The notes: a model not told the origin generated them from the letters alone. A DNA stretch of 64,000 nt from Rhodanobacter_A agri (GCF_044904705.1 NZ_JADIKL010000013.1:1-64000), one strand, 5' to 3'. Shown: positions 8,640 to 17,529, numbered from the stretch's first letter. Numbers and translations: made by a program.

Positions 8640-10046
8640 TTAATGGCAACCTTGCGGCGGTTGCAGCGTCGCGTGGAACAGCACGTTGTAGGCCAGCGTC
8701 CCCATCGCGGCGTAGCCGCGGTCGTTCGGGTGCAGGCCGGCGTCGCCCGCGCAGACGGTCGCCATACCCACCGGCAACGGCGACTGCTTCGCGACCAGCG
8801 GCGGCAGGGCGTACGTGCCTGCCACGGCGTCGGCGAAATCGATCACGCCATCGAAACTGCCCGAGTCGCGTATCCACTGATTGAACTGCAGCCGCACGGC
8901 CTCCCGCTGCGGGCTGTACCAGCCCGGGAATCCGGCGAACGGCGTGACCGTGCCGGCGTAGATGCGCAGGTGGTGCTGATGGGCGACGTCGGCCAGCATA
9001 CGCATCGACGCGATCAGGTCGCCGGCCGAGGCGCCGTTCGGATAACCAGCGGGATCGATGCCGCGGTTGATGTCGTTGGCGCCAAACAGCACCACCACAT
9101 CGGTGACGCCGGGGCGGTCGACCACGTCGCGCAGGAAACGCTTCAGGCCGGAAGCGCCGGCGCCGGGCGCACCGATCTGGTCGGTGGTCAGTTCGTCGGC
9201 GCTGATGCCGGCGTTCACCACCGCCGCCGCGTCGCCGTTGCGCTGCGCGAGGCCGGCCAGCACCGCCGGCCAGGTGGTGGTGGGCGCGCTGGCGAGGGCG
9301 CCATCGGTGATCGAGTCGCCAAACGCGACGATGCCGCGCGTACCGGCCGGCACTACGACCTCGACACCAGTCAGCAGGTAGATAGGGGCGTCCCGCGTAT
9401 GTGGCAGCGCCTGCGCGGCCGGCTGTTGCGCCAGCGACCTCTGTTGCGTGGCATCGCCGTCGACCGCGTACGTGGTGTGCGCTTGTTCCATCGGATGGGC
9501 ATCGGCGAGCTGCGCCGGGCCGTCGAAGTACAGGCTGACGACCACGTTCGACAACGCCGGCACGCGCAGCTCGACCGGATCGCTGACCGCTTCGCTGCCG
9601 GGTGCGATGGTGATCGAAGGCTTGCCGCCGTCGAAGCGCAGCGACCGGTCGCTGCCGGGATCGATCGCCGACAGGTCACTGGCATCGCCGGCGCCGAGCG
9701 CGATGCGTGCGGCGCTCACGCTGAGCGGTGCGCGGCCGTAGTAGTTCGACAGCCGGATGCGCACGCGGCCGCCGCCGGCACTGACGTTCACGCTCTGGCG
9801 CAGGGTCAGGTGATCGACCGTGGGCGCATGCTCGACCGGCTGCACGTAAGCATCCAGAAGCCATTTGCCGTCGTGACCGGTGCTGCGCACGTAGTGCGAG
9901 GTCATCGCCTGTCCCCAGGTAGCGACCCATGTCGGTGCCACCGGCCTGGTGCCGACGGCGCAGGCCGCGAGCAGCAAGCATCCGGACATGACCGCCGCCA
10001 ACCTGGCAGCGAACGGCAAACGGGCTTTGCGACATGCGTGCGTCAT
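8640..10046 (-). CDS. SGNH/GDSL-family lipoprotein esterase
   Basis: A 468-aa secreted hydrolase. The N-terminus carries a lipoprotein signal ending in LLLAAC, so it is probably membrane-anchored. After a roughly 190-residue beta-rich domain come the SGNH blocks: FGDSITDG with the nucleophilic serine (block I), NAGISADE (II), GANDINRG (III), and AGLHPNDRGY with the Asp/His pair (V). The arrangement matches GDSL esterases related to rhamnogalacturonan acetylesterases or acyl hydrolases acting on plant or cell-surface esters. It ends convergently to the aldo/keto reductase and starts divergently from the alkylation-repair pair. Confidence 0.88.
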   Translation of the reverse strand: MTHACRKARLPFAARLAAVMSGCLLLAACAVGTRPVAPTWVATWGQAMTSHYVRSTGHDGKWLLDAYVQPVEHAPTVDHLTLRQSVNVSAGGGRVRIRLSNYYGRAPLSVSAARIALGAGDASDLSAIDPGSDRSLRFDGGKPSITIAPGSEAVSDPVELRVPALSNVVVSLYFDGPAQLADAHPMEQAHTTYAVDGDATQQRSLAQQPAAQALPHTRDAPIYLLTGVEVVVPAGTRGIVAFGDSITDGALASAPTTTWPAVLAGLAQRNGDAAAVVNAGISADELTTDQIGAPGAGASGLKRFLRDVVDRPGVTDVVVLFGANDINRGIDPAGYPNGASAGDLIASMRMLADVAHQHHLRIYAGTVTPFAGFPGWYSPQREAVRLQFNQWIRDSGSFDGVIDFADAVAGTYALPPLVAKQSPLPVGMATVCAGDAGLHPNDRGYAAMGTLAYNVLFHATLQPPQGCH

Positions 10047-10205
10047 GCGTGCCTGCTCGGGATATGGCGGAGCGCCGTCCCGGATCGTTCGGCAGCCCGT
10101 GCCGGATTGTCAACGCAGACGGCAGCTGCCGCGACGCAAGCGGCTCGCACCATTGATGTCCGAAAACGGCGAGTCGCGTCGTCGCGACGGTGCTAGCCTG
10201 CAGGC

Positions 10206-11720
10206 ATGAGCGATCCCCACGCCAGTCCCCTGCCCGACCCGCGCACCTGCGAACAGGCGCGGCTCAGCCGCGACGCACGCTTCGACGGCCTGTTCTTCAC
10301 CGCGGTCAGCAGCACCGGCATCTACTGCCGGCCGGTATGCCCCGCCCCCTCCCCGAAGCGCGAAAACGTGCGCTATTACGCCAGCGCGGCGGCGGCGGAA
10401 GCGGCCGGTTTCCGGCCCTGCCTGCGTTGCCGCCCGGAGCTGTCGCCGGGCAACGATGTGTGGCAGCGCGGCGACCACGTGGTGGCGCGCGCACTGAAAC
10501 TGATCGAGCACGGCGTGCTGGACGAGGGCTCGCTGGAACAATTGGCCGAACGCGTCGGGATGGGCGCGCGGCAATTGCGCCGGCTGTTCGTGGAGCGGCT
10601 CGGCGCGCCGCCGCTGAGCGTGCACACCACACGCCGCCTGCTGTTCGCCAAGCAGCTGCTGACGGAGACGGCGCTGCCGGTGACGGAAGTCGCGCTGGCG
10701 TCCGGCTTCCGCAGCCTGCGCCGCTTCAATGCCGCGTTCGCGCAGGCAAACCGCATCGCGCCGCGCGAGCTGCGCCGCCAGCCGCGCGCCGCGGCAACGG
10801 ATGGCGCGCTGGTGCTGCGGCTGGCGTATCGGCCGCCGTACGATTTCGCATCGCTGCTCGCGTTCCTGCGCGGCCGCGCGCTACCGGGCATCGAGCTGGT
10901 GGACGAGACCACTTACGCGCGGGTGTTCGGCCCTGCCGATGCGCCCGGCTGGCTGCGCGTGTCCGCGTGGCCGGGCGGCGAGCATGCGTTGAAGCTGGAA
11001 CTGCATTGCCCGCAACCGGCGCTGATGCTCGGCGTGGTGGCGCGCGTGCGCCGCCTGTTCGACCTCGACGCCGATCCGCAAGCGATCGCCGGCGCACTGC
11101 GCAGCGAGGCTACGTTGCGCCCGCTGCTGCGCAAGCGTCCCGGCCTGCGCCTGCCCGGCAGCTGGGACGGCTTCGAGATTGCGGTGCGCGCCATCCTCGG
11201 CCAGCAGGTGAGCGTGGCCGCGGCGCGCACGCTGGCCACGCGGCTGGTGCAGCGCAATGGCACGACACTGGCGCAGGCGCCGCTGCCTGGGCTGGACCGG
11301 CTGTTCCCGACGCCCGAAACGCTGGCCGACGCAGACCTGCGCGCGCTCGGCGTGACCGGCGCGCGCGCGGAAACGATTCGCGGCGTGGCGCGCGCGCTGC
11401 TGGACGGCCGTGTGGATTTCCGCGCCGAGCAACCGCTGGACGAATTCGTGGCGCGCTGGGTCGCGTTGCCCGGTATCGGCGAATGGACGGCGCATTACAT
11501 GGCAATGCGCGCACTGAGCCACCCCGACGCATTCCCCGCCGCGGACCTGATCCTGCGCCGCGCCGCTGCAGGTGGTGGCGACGCGCTCAGCACGAAAGCG
11601 CTCACCACGCTCGCGGAAGCGTGGCGGCCGTGGCGCGCCTATGCGGTGATCCACTTGTGGCGCGCCAGCGCCGACGCGGCACCGGCGCCGCGCCCGAAGC
11701 GCAAGGGAGCGTCCGCATGA
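10206..11720 (+). CDS. AdaA-AlkA fusion: methylphosphotriester-sensing regulator plus 3-methyladenine DNA glycosylase
   Basis: A 504-aa two-module protein. Residues 1-80 form the Ada zinc domain with C41, C45, C72 and C75 (GIYCRPVCPA and CLRC); C41 is the expected methyl acceptor from DNA phosphotriesters. Residues 88-192 are an AraC-type double helix-turn-helix. From about 200 onward is AlkA: the N-terminal beta domain, then the helix-hairpin-helix fold with AILGQQVSVAAA and LPGIGEWTAHYMAMR; the catalytic Asp is in FPAADLILRR (near 446). It should sense methyl damage, activate transcription and excise 3-methyladenine or similar bases. Its stop overlaps the ogt start (ATGA), so the full Ada repertoire is split over two coupled genes. 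Confidence 0.93.
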   Translation: MSDPHASPLPDPRTCEQARLSRDARFDGLFFTAVSSTGIYCRPVCPAPSPKRENVRYYASAAAAEAAGFRPCLRCRPELSPGNDVWQRGDHVVARALKLIEHGVLDEGSLEQLAERVGMGARQLRRLFVERLGAPPLSVHTTRRLLFAKQLLTETALPVTEVALASGFRSLRRFNAAFAQANRIAPRELRRQPRAAATDGALVLRLAYRPPYDFASLLAFLRGRALPGIELVDETTYARVFGPADAPGWLRVSAWPGGEHALKLELHCPQPALMLGVVARVRRLFDLDADPQAIAGALRSEATLRPLLRKRPGLRLPGSWDGFEIAVRAILGQQVSVAAARTLATRLVQRNGTTLAQAPLPGLDRLFPTPETLADADLRALGVTGARAETIRGVARALLDGRVDFRAEQPLDEFVARWVALPGIGEWTAHYMAMRALSHPDAFPAADLILRRAAAGGGDALSTKALTTLAEAWRPWRAYAVIHLWRASADAAPAPRPKRKGASA

Positions 11721-12232
11721 GCACCCCGGAAACGATCTGGTACGACGAGCTGCCCACGCCGATCGGCCAGCTGCGTCTGGTCGCCGATGCGCGGGGCCTG
11801 CGCGAAGTGTGGTTCGAGAGCGGGCGTCACCAGAAGGCGCCGGCACCGCACTGGAAACACGATGCCGCGAAGCTCGCCTTCGCACGCGTGCAGCTGGAGG
11901 AATATTTCGCCGGCACGCGGCAGGTGTTCGCGCTGCCGCTGCATCCGATCGGCACACCGTTCCAGCTGGCGGTGTGGCAGGAGCTGGCGCGCATCCCCTA
12001 TGGCGTCACCACCAGCTATGGCGAACTGGCGCGGCGCATCGCGCAACCGCAGGCGGTACGCGCGGTGGGCGCGGCAAACGGGCGCAACCCGCTGCCGATC
12101 GTGCTGCCCTGCCATCGCGTGATCGGCGCGGACGGCAGCCTCACCGGCTTCGGCGGCGGGCTGCCGGTGAAGCGCTTCCTGCTGTCGATGGAGCAGCGCA
12201 TCGCGCACGGCGATCTGTTCGCCGCTCCCTGA
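11717..12232 (+). CDS. ogt: Methylated-DNA--protein-cysteine methyltransferase
   Basis: A 171-aa suicide alkyltransferase that repairs O6-methylguanine and O4-methylthymine. The active site LPCHRVIG (C132 acceptor) and the helix-turn-helix segment TSYGELARRIAQPQAVRAVGAANGRNP (shown as TSYGELARRIAQ then VRAVGAANGRNP) are complete. The arginine finger is in AVRAVG. The ATG overlaps the AdaA-AlkA stop by four bases, implying one operon and translational coupling. It is followed by a hairpin at 12262-12281. Confidence 0.95.
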   Translation: MSTPETIWYDELPTPIGQLRLVADARGLREVWFESGRHQKAPAPHWKHDAAKLAFARVQLEEYFAGTRQVFALPLHPIGTPFQLAVWQELARIPYGVTTSYGELARRIAQPQAVRAVGAANGRNPLPIVLPCHRVIGADGSLTGFGGGLPVKRFLLSMEQRIAHGDLFAAP

Positions 12233-12261
12233 TTCGACCGGCACCCCGGTAATGCAGACTT

Positions 12262-12281
12262 CCCTCGGCGCATGCCGAGGG
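12262..12281 (+). terminator. Hairpin after ogt
   Basis: Perfect stem CCCTCGGC / GCCGAGGG with a GCAT loop, 29 bases after the ogt stop. The following bases are not a T-run, so it is a weak or Rho-assisted terminator candidate. It separates ogt from the TetR gene. Confidence 0.45.
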
Positions 12282-12305
12282 ACCTATTGCCACGCGTGCC
12301 CGCCA

Positions 12306-12324
12306 ATGTATACAGTGTATACAT
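12306..12324. promoter_or_regulatory. 19-bp perfect palindrome at the tetR start, candidate TetR operator
   Basis: ATGTATACAGTGTATACAT is a perfect inverted repeat about a central G, and its last two bases are the first two of the TetR-family gene's start codon. TetR regulators bind 15-20 bp palindromes of this kind, so autorepression is likely. No Shine-Dalgarno sequence fits between the site and the ATG. Confidence 0.75.
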
Positions 12325-12904
12325 GAAGAAGCTGGATACCGCGACGAAGATCCTCCGCGCCGCGCATCGCCTGTTCGACCGCGAGGGTGCGGACGCCGTG
12401 ACGATGCGCCGGGTGGCTGAACAGGTCGGCATCACGCCGATGGCGATCTATCGCCACTTCCCCAACCGCGAGGCGCTGCTCAAGCGGCTTTCCGACGACA
12501 GTTTCAACAGCACCGCGCGCCAGTGGCTGGAAAACGCGGAGGAGAGCGGTGTCCTGCAACGGCTGTACAAGGCGCAGGAAAACTATCTCGACTACGCGCT
12601 GGAACACCCGCACCTGTTCGACCACGCGTTTTCGGTACGTCGCGATGACGCCCGCCGCTTTCCGGAGGACTTCCGCGCGCGCCTGTCCCCCACGCTCAAT
12701 GTGGTGGTGGATGCGCTGGCTGATGGCATGCGCCTGGGCGAGTTGCGCGAAGACGACCCGTGGGACGTCGCGATGACGCTGTGGGCGCACAGCCACGGCC
12801 TGATCGCGCTCTACCGCGCCGGCCGCTTCAGCTACGACGAAACGCAGTTCCGCAGGTTCTATCTCGCATCGCTCGGGAGATTGCTCGATGGCATCAAGGC
12901 TTGA
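12323..12904 (+). CDS. TetR/AcrR-family transcriptional regulator
   Basis: A 193-aa regulator with an N-terminal helix-turn-helix at about residues 24-46 (TMRRVAEQVGITPMAIYRHF) and a helical C-terminal ligand domain, which includes the stretch after NREALLKRL typical of TetR proteins. I chose ATG 12323; an in-frame ATG at 12272 would place the palindrome inside the gene. With 12323, the operator-like palindrome abuts the start and the message may be leaderless. The Lnt-like gene begins inside its last codons (17-bp overlap), so the pair is one transcriptional unit and the Lnt-like protein is the likely regulated target. Confidence 0.9.
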   Translation: MKKLDTATKILRAAHRLFDREGADAVTMRRVAEQVGITPMAIYRHFPNREALLKRLSDDSFNSTARQWLENAEESGVLQRLYKAQENYLDYALEHPHLFDHAFSVRRDDARRFPEDFRARLSPTLNVVVDALADGMRLGELREDDPWDVAMTLWAHSHGLIALYRAGRFSYDETQFRRFYLASLGRLLDGIKA

Positions 12905-14315
12905 TCGTCGCGCGTTGCCGGCCTGGCTGGCCGCGACCGCGTTGTCCGCGCTGGGCTGGTGGTTCGGCAGCGGCCTGTATCCGCTGTGGTGGCTGACCTG
13001 GCTGGCGCCGCTGCCGGTGCTTTGGCTGGCGCCGCGCAGCCGCGCCCACTGGGCGGCTTTGGCGGCCTTCGTTGCCTATGCGATCGGCGGACTCAACCTG
13101 TGGACCTACGCGCACACCGACATCGGCCTGCCGCTGGCTGTGATTGTGTATGTACTCAGCTTGCCCGCCCTCGCCTTCGCCCTGGGCGTGCTGTTGTTCC
13201 GACATCTGCTGCTACGGAAACGGGCGCTGGCCGCGGCGCTGGCGATGCCGGCAACCTGGGTGGCCGTCGAATACATCAACAACCTGGTTTCGCCGCACGG
13301 CACGTGGGGCAGCATCGCTTACACCCAGATGGACGCGCTGCCGGTCATCCAGATCGCCGCTGTCACCGGACTCTGGGGCATCGGCTTCCTGGTGCTGCTG
13401 TTGCCAGCCGCCGCCGCGGCCCAGGCGGCCCCGCAACTGTCGCGGCGCGCCCGCGTAACGACGGTGACTATCGCGGTGTCACTGATCGCTGCGGTGCTGA
13501 TCTATGGCGCCTGCCGCCTGCGGGCACCCGCGGCAAGCACGCTGCGCATCGGACTGGTATCGCTGGACAAACCAGTCCAGCCCTCGCTGCAGGATACCGA
13601 CGGCCAGGCACTCCAGGCCCGCTACGCGATGGCGGCCCAGCGCCTGTCCAGCGAAGGCGCACGTGTCGTGGTGATTCCGGAAACATCGTTCTCCAGCGAC
13701 ACGTCGACCCTGCCGGCATTCGCGCAACTGGCGCAACGACACGACCTGATCCTGGACGTGGGCGTGGCCTTCAAAGGCGACCCGCATGCCCAGCGCAACA
13801 TGGCGATGGTGTTCCAGCCGGGCCTTGTGAGTCCTGCCACCTACAGCAAGCACCACCTGCTGCCCGGCCTCGATCCCTTCACCCCGGGACAGGCCTATCG
13901 CATGCTGGACGGCACGCCGCGGATCGGACTGGCGATCTGCAAGGACATGGATTTCCACGACATCGGCGACGCCTATGCGACGCGCGGCGCGCAGCTCATG
14001 CTGGTGCCCGCGGACGACTTCAACGTGGATGGCTGGATGCACAGCCGCATGGCCATCATGCGCGGCGTGGAAAGCGGCTTTGCCATCGCCCGCGCCGCGC
14101 GCAAAGGCCGGCTCACGCTCAGCGACGATCGCGGCCGCGTGCTGGCCGAAGCGTCCAGCGAGCGGCAGGACGCCGAGTTGGTGGGCGATCTGCCACTGCG
14201 CCATACGCGCACGCTGTACTCCCGTTGGGGCGACTGGTTCGCGTGGCTGGACCTGGCGATGCTCGCCGCCCTGCTGTTCGCGGCATGCCTGCCCATGCGT
14301 CAACGCGCCGACTGA
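12888..14315 (+). CDS. Apolipoprotein N-acyltransferase-like membrane nitrilase (accessory Lnt paralogue)
   Basis: 475 aa: five or six N-terminal membrane helices, then a periplasmic carbon-nitrogen hydrolase domain, and one last C-terminal helix. The nitrilase triad is visible: Glu in VVIPETSFSS (near 264), Lys in YSKHHLLPG (near 321), and Cys in GLAICKDMDF (near 351). This is the layout of Lnt, which N-acylates lipoproteins, but the sequence is divergent from housekeeping Lnt and the gene is linked to a TetR regulator rather than to corC/ybeZ. It may acylate a special substrate or act as a membrane amidase. It overlaps the tetR 3' end by 17 bases. Confidence 0.8.
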   Translation: MASRLDRRALPAWLAATALSALGWWFGSGLYPLWWLTWLAPLPVLWLAPRSRAHWAALAAFVAYAIGGLNLWTYAHTDIGLPLAVIVYVLSLPALAFALGVLLFRHLLLRKRALAAALAMPATWVAVEYINNLVSPHGTWGSIAYTQMDALPVIQIAAVTGLWGIGFLVLLLPAAAAAQAAPQLSRRARVTTVTIAVSLIAAVLIYGACRLRAPAASTLRIGLVSLDKPVQPSLQDTDGQALQARYAMAAQRLSSEGARVVVIPETSFSSDTSTLPAFAQLAQRHDLILDVGVAFKGDPHAQRNMAMVFQPGLVSPATYSKHHLLPGLDPFTPGQAYRMLDGTPRIGLAICKDMDFHDIGDAYATRGAQLMLVPADDFNVDGWMHSRMAIMRGVESGFAIARAARKGRLTLSDDRGRVLAEASSERQDAELVGDLPLRHTRTLYSRWGDWFAWLDLAMLAALLFAACLPMRQRAD

Positions 14316-14339
14316 CTCGGCAGCGGCACCTGCGCGTCG

Positions 14340-14708
14340 TCAGTGACCTTGCGAAGGGTTGGACGCGTCGGCCGCCGTTGCCGCAGGCCGCCGCGATGGC
14401 GGCGTGGAAGCAGCGTCGTACTGGTTGACGAGATCCTGCTGGCGAGCGTTCGCGCGATCCTGCTGCGCGCGGTCGGCCTGGCTCTGCTGGTTGCGCGCCG
14501 CGGAACCCTGGGCCAGTGGCTGCTGCGTCATGTTCGACACGTTCTGGCGCTGCTGCTCTTGCTGCTGGCTTTTCTGCAGCTGGTCGTTGACCTGCTGCTG
14601 CCGCACGGTCTGCTGGTAGTTGGCATTTGCCGGCGGGGTCTGCGCCGCGGCCGTTCCAGCGGCCACGATCAGGCCCGCCAGCAGCCAGCGTGACGGGGAG
14701 CGGTGCAT
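14340..14708 (-). CDS. Small secreted Gln-rich protein, unknown function
   Basis: A 122-aa protein starting MHRSPSRWLLAGLIVAAGT, a clear Sec signal peptide with likely cleavage after AAAQ. The mature part is strongly polar and rich in Gln, Asn, Ala and Arg (for example LQKSQQQEQQRQN, near-coiled-coil) with no cysteine and no known motif. It is expected in the periplasm. I do not recognise it. It ends convergently 24 bases from the Lnt-like stop and starts divergently from the nucleotide pyrophosphatase. An upstream in-frame start would only lengthen the signal region. Confidence 0.7.
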   Translation of the reverse strand: MHRSPSRWLLAGLIVAAGTAAAQTPPANANYQQTVRQQQVNDQLQKSQQQEQQRQNVSNMTQQPLAQGSAARNQQSQADRAQQDRANARQQDLVNQYDAASTPPSRRPAATAADASNPSQGH

Positions 14709-14774
14709 TTTCCGGCCACAAGAACGTGCGATTGTCATGGCATCTGGGCGATCATGGAGGGACATTCGCATCGT

Positions 14775-16064
14775 ATGGATTCCTGCATGAAATTCCCGTT
14801 TCGCCTGCTGCTGACCGCGCTGGCGGCATTCAGCGCCGGTTGCGCCACGCAACCGCCCGCTCCCACCGCTGTCGCACCGGTCGCCACCGCAAGCGCGGCG
14901 CGCCCCGCACCGCTGCTGCTGATCTCGATCGACGCGTTCCGGGCCGACTATATCGATCGCGGCCTCACGCCCACGCTGGCGATGCTGGCGAAGAACGGCG
15001 TGCATGCCGATGCGATGCAGCCTTCGTTCCCCTCGCTGACCTTCCCGAACCACTACACCCTGGTCACCGGCCTGTATCCGGACCACCACGGCATCGTCAA
15101 CAACACCATGTTCGATCCGCAGCTCGGCAAGTTCACGCTGGGCAATCGCGAAGCGGTGAGCGATGGCCGCTGGTGGGCCGAAGCCACGCCGATCTGGGAG
15201 ACCGCCGAGGCCCATGGCCTGCACACCGCCACCATGTTCTGGCCCGGCAGCGAAGCCGACATCCACGGCAAGCACCCGGATGACTGGAAGCCCTACGACG
15301 GCGCGGTGACGCCGATCCAGCGCGTGGACCAGGTGTTGGCCTGGCTGGACTTGCCGGCGGAGCAGCGGCCCGGTTTCCTGACCCTGTACTTCGACGCGGT
15401 CGACCACGCCGGCCACGACCACGGCCCGGATTCGCCCGAGGTGGACCAGGCGCTGCGCGATACCGACGCGGCGCTGGCGCACTTGGTGGAGGGATTGCGG
15501 CAGCGCGGCCTGTACGACGGGATCAACCTGATCGTGCTGGCCGACCACGGCATGGCCGGCGTGCCGCTGGAAAACAACGTGCTGATCGAAAAGCTGATCC
15601 CGCTGAACGCGGTGCACACGGTCAGCCTCGGCATCCTCGCCGGCTTCAATCCCAAGCCTGGCCACGACTTCGCCGCGATCGAGCGCAAGCTGGAGCAGCC
15701 GCAGCAGCACATGCGCTGCTGGGACAAGACGCGCATCCCCGCCCGCTTCCACTACGGCAGCAACCCGCGCGTGCCGCAACTGGTGTGCCTGGCTGATACC
15801 GGCTGGCGCATCACCACCGCCGATTACCAGACGCAGCACAAGGGCCACATCAGCACCGGCGACCACGGTTACGACAACGCCGATCCGCGCATGCGGGCGC
15901 TGTTCGTGGCGCACGGCCCGGCGTTCCAGGCTGGCCTGCGCTACCCGGAATTCCCGAACGTGGATGTCTACCCGCTGATGACCCACCTGCTCGGCATTCC
16001 CACCGTCGCGAACGACGGCGACTACGACGCCGTGAAGGGCATGCTGAAGCCGGCCGCGCAATAA
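14775..16064 (+). CDS. Nucleotide pyrophosphatase/phosphodiesterase (NPP) lipoprotein
   Basis: A 429-aa member of the alkaline phosphatase superfamily, close to the bacterial NPP enzymes described in Xanthomonas. The lipobox is in AAFSAGC. Two-metal site residues: ISIDAFRADY (first Asp), the nucleophilic Thr in FPSLTFPNHYTLVTG, FDAVDHAGHDHG, LADHGM and STGDHGYDN. It should hydrolyse phosphodiester or pyrophosphate bonds in nucleotides in the periplasm. I chose the ATG at 14775, preceded by GGAGGG; ATG 14787 would also leave the signal intact. It ends just before a 24-bp inverted repeat that faces the convergent MFS gene. Confidence 0.92.
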   Translation: MDSCMKFPFRLLLTALAAFSAGCATQPPAPTAVAPVATASAARPAPLLLISIDAFRADYIDRGLTPTLAMLAKNGVHADAMQPSFPSLTFPNHYTLVTGLYPDHHGIVNNTMFDPQLGKFTLGNREAVSDGRWWAEATPIWETAEAHGLHTATMFWPGSEADIHGKHPDDWKPYDGAVTPIQRVDQVLAWLDLPAEQRPGFLTLYFDAVDHAGHDHGPDSPEVDQALRDTDAALAHLVEGLRQRGLYDGINLIVLADHGMAGVPLENNVLIEKLIPLNAVHTVSLGILAGFNPKPGHDFAAIERKLEQPQQHMRCWDKTRIPARFHYGSNPRVPQLVCLADTGWRITTADYQTQHKGHISTGDHGYDNADPRMRALFVAHGPAFQAGLRYPEFPNVDVYPLMTHLLGIPTVANDGDYDAVKGMLKPAAQ

Positions 16065-16069
16065 ACCCC

Positions 16070-16149
16070 TGTAGGAGCGCACCCTGTGCGCGATTGTTTT
16101 TCGCCCTGATCTGGGCACAGAGCATTCGCGCACAGGGTGCGCTCCTACA
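16070..16149. repeat. Long inverted repeat between convergent genes (REP-like, possible bidirectional terminator)
   Basis: Two perfect 24-bp arms, 16070-16093 and 16126-16149, beginning TGTAGGAGCGCACC and separated by 32 bases. Elements opening GTAGGAGCGCACC are widespread intergenic repeats in Xanthomonadales/Pseudomonas relatives. It fills almost the whole gap between the NPP and MFS stops, where it would fold into a strong hairpin in both transcripts. Confidence 0.85.
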
Positions 16150-16162
16150 AAAGCCGGCGTCG

Positions 16163-17437
16163 CTAGCCCATCGCGCCCTTGCTCATCGGCGTGGGCGGCG
16201 TGGGCACATTGACCAGCGGCCTCAGCCGGACCAGCCCCAGCGCGATGGCGAGCCCCACCAGCACCAGCGCGCCGACGAAGGCGGCCACGCCGTTCCAGCC
16301 GTGCGCGGCATAGAACAATCCACCGCTGGCGCCGGCCACGCTGGAACCCATGTAGTAGCAGAACAGGTACATCGACGAGGCCTGCGCCTTCGCCGCGCCG
16401 GCGCGGCGTCCCACCCAGCTGCTGACGATGGAGTGGCCGCCGAAGAAGCCGAAGGTGATCGCCACGATGCCCAGCATGATCAGCCACAGCGACGCGGCGA
16501 GCGTCAGCACCACGCCCGCCAGCATCAGCGCCAGCGCCGTCCACAACACCTTGCGCCGGCCCAGCTTGCCGGCGAGATGGCCCATCCACGCCGAGCTGAA
16601 GGTGCCGATCAGGTAGATGCTGAAGATCAGCCCCACTACGGCCTGACTGAGCTTGTACGGCGGCGCGAGCAGGCGGTAGCCGAGGTAGTTGTAGACGGTG
16701 ACGAAGGCGCCGAGCAGCAGGAAGCCCTCGACGAACAGCCACGGCAGTCCGCGGTCGTGGAACATGCCGGCGAAACGCGCCGCCAGCGCACGCACGGCCA
16801 GCGGCTGGCGCACGAAATGCCGCGACGGCGGCAGCGCTCGCCAGAACGCCAGGGCGCAGACAAGGCCGATCACGCCCACCACGGCGACGCCCACCCGCCA
16901 GTTGAAGAAGTCGGTGAGCACGCCGGTGACGAGGCGGCCGCCCATGCCGCCCACTGCGCTGCCGCTGATATACAAGCCCATGCCGAGGCCGATCGACTCG
17001 ACGTGCATCTCCTCGCTGAGGTAGGTCATCGCCACCGCGGGCAGGCCGCTGAGCGTGAGCCCCAACAGAGTGCGCACTACCAGCAGCGAACCCCAGGTCG
17101 GCATCGCCGCACTGGCCAGCACCAGCACCGCGGAAGACAGCAGCGAGGCCACCATCACCGGCTTGCGCCCCCAGGCATCGGACAGTCCGCCCGCGAACAG
17201 CATCGCGAACGCCAGCACGCCGGTGGTGAGCGACAGCGACATCGCCGCGCCCGCCTCGCTGACGCCGTAGTCGCGGCTGAACTCCGGCATCAGCGGCTGC
17301 ACGCAATACAGCAGGCCGAACGTAGCGAGGCCCGCGGCGAACAGCGCGAGATTGGTGCGGCGGAACGCGGGCGTGCCGTGGCGGATCCAGTCTTGCATGT
17401 CCGTCGCCGGTGCATCGGGAAGCGGGGAACGGTGCAT
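16163..17437 (-). CDS. MFS transporter, YnfM-like
   Basis: A 424-aa inner-membrane major facilitator with twelve predicted helices. MFS signatures: FAGGLSDAWGRKPVM in the loop 2-3 position and GHLAGKLGRRKVLW in the equivalent loop of the second half, both with the G-x-x-x-D/G-R-R/K pattern. The overall sequence resembles the YnfM/arabinose-efflux branch, usually exporters of small organics; the substrate is unknown. ATG 17437 is preceded by GGAAGG; ATGs at 17449 or 17398 are alternatives. It ends convergently at the 24-bp inverted repeat. Confidence 0.87.
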   Translation of the reverse strand: MHRSPLPDAPATDMQDWIRHGTPAFRRTNLALFAAGLATFGLLYCVQPLMPEFSRDYGVSEAGAAMSLSLTTGVLAFAMLFAGGLSDAWGRKPVMVASLLSSAVLVLASAAMPTWGSLLVVRTLLGLTLSGLPAVAMTYLSEEMHVESIGLGMGLYISGSAVGGMGGRLVTGVLTDFFNWRVGVAVVGVIGLVCALAFWRALPPSRHFVRQPLAVRALAARFAGMFHDRGLPWLFVEGFLLLGAFVTVYNYLGYRLLAPPYKLSQAVVGLIFSIYLIGTFSSAWMGHLAGKLGRRKVLWTALALMLAGVVLTLAASLWLIMLGIVAITFGFFGGHSIVSSWVGRRAGAAKAQASSMYLFCYYMGSSVAGASGGLFYAAHGWNGVAAFVGALVLVGLAIALGLVRLRPLVNVPTPPTPMSKGAMG

Positions 17438-17529
17438 GGCCTGCTGCATCCTTCCGGGGGATGCGGGAAGAATAGAGCCTCCGCACGGAACCATCGACGA
17501 TGCGCGGCGGCGCATCGCCGGCACGCGGA

